Shown in pieces: positions 6,079 through 6,650 of a stretch of 6,650 nt of DNA (the first letter of the stretch is position 1; each line of letters starts with the position of its first letter). The stretch comes from Candidatus Elarobacter sp. (GTDB taxonomy: Bacteria > Vulcanimicrobiota > Vulcanimicrobiia > Vulcanimicrobiales > Vulcanimicrobiaceae), in NCBI GenBank assembly GCA_030150085.1, contig JASLGJ010000039.1:1-6650 (forward strand), read 5' to 3'. The translations under genes and the position numbers were made by a program. The notes under the pieces were generated by a model, which saw only the letters and a list, made by a program, of their open reading frames with translations, was not told the DNA's origin and searched no databases.

Positions 6079-6094
6079 GGCTACTAAACTAGCC
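6079..6094. repeat. Inverted repeat touching the NYN start codon
   Basis: GGCTA (6079-6083) and TAGCC (6090-6094) flank CTAAAC and end exactly at the ATG (6095). No Shine-Dalgarno sequence is present where it would be expected. The element could be an operator or a translational control hairpin, or could indicate leaderless or downstream initiation. Confidence 0.35.
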
Positions 6095-6650
6095 ATGCAC
6101 GCTAACCATATTTCGGCCGTAGATTCCCAAGGAGTGATCCTTGACAGTACTGAAGCCGTGCCAATGGCCCCTGAACCTCAGTCGTTGGTTGCGTCTGCGC
6201 AACAAATCGCCACTGCTTCGGAAGCGCAAGCCGTAACTACCATAGCGGAGCGTAAGTGTCTCGTTTTGATTGATGGTCAGAATTTTTTTAAGACCACCCA
6301 AGAGATCTGGGGCTTCAACAAGTGGTTTTATGATCCGCGGTCGTTGGCCGAATTGGCATGTTCACGTATCGGTTCGACGGTCGCCGAAGTTCGGATGTAC
6401 ACCGGTGTTCCGAAGTGGGACCGGGATCGCGGACTGCGGCAAATGTGGGAGCGTAAATTCTCTATCTATCGAGATACTCGAAAGGTGCATATTGAAACGC
6501 GCGAGCTAGCGTACTATAAAAGTGGGCCCGTCGAAAAAGGAATCGACGTGCTGATCGCCGTGGATCTCATATTAGCCCTCGTGAAGGGAGGCATTGATGA
6601 CGTTATCGTTTTCAGCCAAGACAGTGATCTTTCCGAGGCTGTGCGGCGCG
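6095..6650 (+). CDS. NYN-domain (PIN-like, LabA/DUF88-type) putative ribonuclease, N-terminal part (cut by window edge)
   Basis: 185 codons are visible and the frame is still open at base 6650. Residues 1-52 are polar and low-complexity and probably disordered. A NYN domain then begins with KCLVLIDGQNFF (D60). It continues through ELAYYKSGPVEKGIDVLIAV (E147, K148, G149, D151, then D157) to VIVFSQDSDLSEAV (D176, D178). These acidic positions match the metal-binding set of PIN-like NYN nucleases, so all expected active-site residues within view are present. The family cleaves RNA in many contexts, including housekeeping RNA turnover and toxin or defence roles. The downstream part is not visible, so the role is open. 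ATG at 6095 is the first in-frame start after a TGA at 6065-6067. There is no clear ribosome binding site, and a later start (ATG at 6164, residue 24, or one nearer the domain) is possible. GC content is markedly lower than in the other genes, which suggests horizontal acquisition. Confidence 0.88.
   Translation, partial: MHANHISAVDSQGVILDSTEAVPMAPEPQSLVASAQQIATASEAQAVTTIAERKCLVLIDGQNFFKTTQEIWGFNKWFYDPRSLAELACSRIGSTVAEVRMYTGVPKWDRDRGLRQMWERKFSIYRDTRKVHIETRELAYYKSGPVEKGIDVLIAVDLILALVKGGIDDVIVFSQDSDLSEAVRR

Larger units (their letters stand above)
5917..6094. promoter_or_regulatory. Divergent intergenic region and composition boundary
   Basis: This 178-base stretch separates the minus-strand thioredoxin pair from the plus-strand NYN gene. 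It should contain both promoters, but I see no convincing -35/-10 pair for either strand; TAAACT (6085-6090) is a possible plus-strand -10 box with no matching -35. It contains two short inverted repeats, listed separately. GC content drops from the high value of the left part to about 50% across it. I find no complete tRNA, attachment-site duplication or protein gene in it. Confidence 0.45.

Noticed and set aside
6064..6087. Seven-codon open frame (MTKISGY) ending just before the NYN start
   Set aside because: It has no ribosome binding site and no run of regulatory codons or attenuator stems; it is too short to support as a leader peptide.
6129..6146. AAGGA-GTGA-TCCTT inverted repeat with TTGACA inside the NYN gene
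   Set aside because: The TTGACA has no -10 box at proper spacing and the repeat lies within coding sequence, so it is probably chance.
1..6650. CRISPR array, insertion sequence or integrase
   Set aside because: No regularly spaced repeats, transposase or recombinase motifs, or terminal inverted repeats with target duplications were seen. The repeats found are paralogue patches.

Overview
This is a GC-rich bacterial window. One 60-base line counted by hand in the flotillin gene is 72% G+C. The genes are tightly packed, with GTG starts, start/stop overlaps and TAG or TGA stops. I cannot assign a phylum with confidence. The exported thioredoxin proteins and the flotillin/PspA genes fit an envelope-bearing soil-type or proteobacterial-like lineage, and nothing here is diagnostic.

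Left part (1-1983, minus strand): an apparent operon reading right to left. It encodes a very small NfeD-type OB-fold protein (no canonical start codon, probably ACG), a flotillin/SPFH-domain membrane scaffold protein, and the N-terminal third of a PspA/IM30 membrane-stress protein. The PspA start codon overlaps the flotillin stop codon, and the PspA gene runs off the left edge. NfeD plus flotillin is a known partnership, and PspA is a membrane-damage effector, so this reads as a membrane-organisation and envelope-stress module. Transcribed divergently from it, across an 83-base spacer, is a four-helix UPF0114 (YqhA-family) membrane protein (2067-2597, plus strand). It ends convergently, 43 bases from the next gene, with hairpin sequence in between.

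Middle part (2641-5916, minus strand): two tandem paralogues that were probably co-transcribed. Each has an exported-type N-terminus, a TlpA-like thioredoxin domain with WCPPC, an alanine-rich helical region that looks TPR-like, and a C-terminal domain with a conserved Cys-x4-Cys pair. The second lies in the same reading frame as the first, separated by one TAG and three codons. They are diverged overall but share patches of exactly identical DNA (46 and 31 bp), which suggests gene conversion after duplication.

Right part (5917-6650): a 178-base spacer with short inverted repeats, followed by a sharp fall in GC (two 60-base lines counted at 53% and 42%). Here begins a plus-strand gene for a NYN-domain (PIN-like, LabA/DUF88-type) putative RNase, cut by the right edge. 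Its composition and its class suggest recently acquired accessory DNA. Most of the window is ordinary envelope biology. The parts most worth a second look are the duplicated TlpA-TPR-CxxxxC pair, the NfeD-like gene's start codon, and the low-GC NYN gene that opens a possible island to the right.
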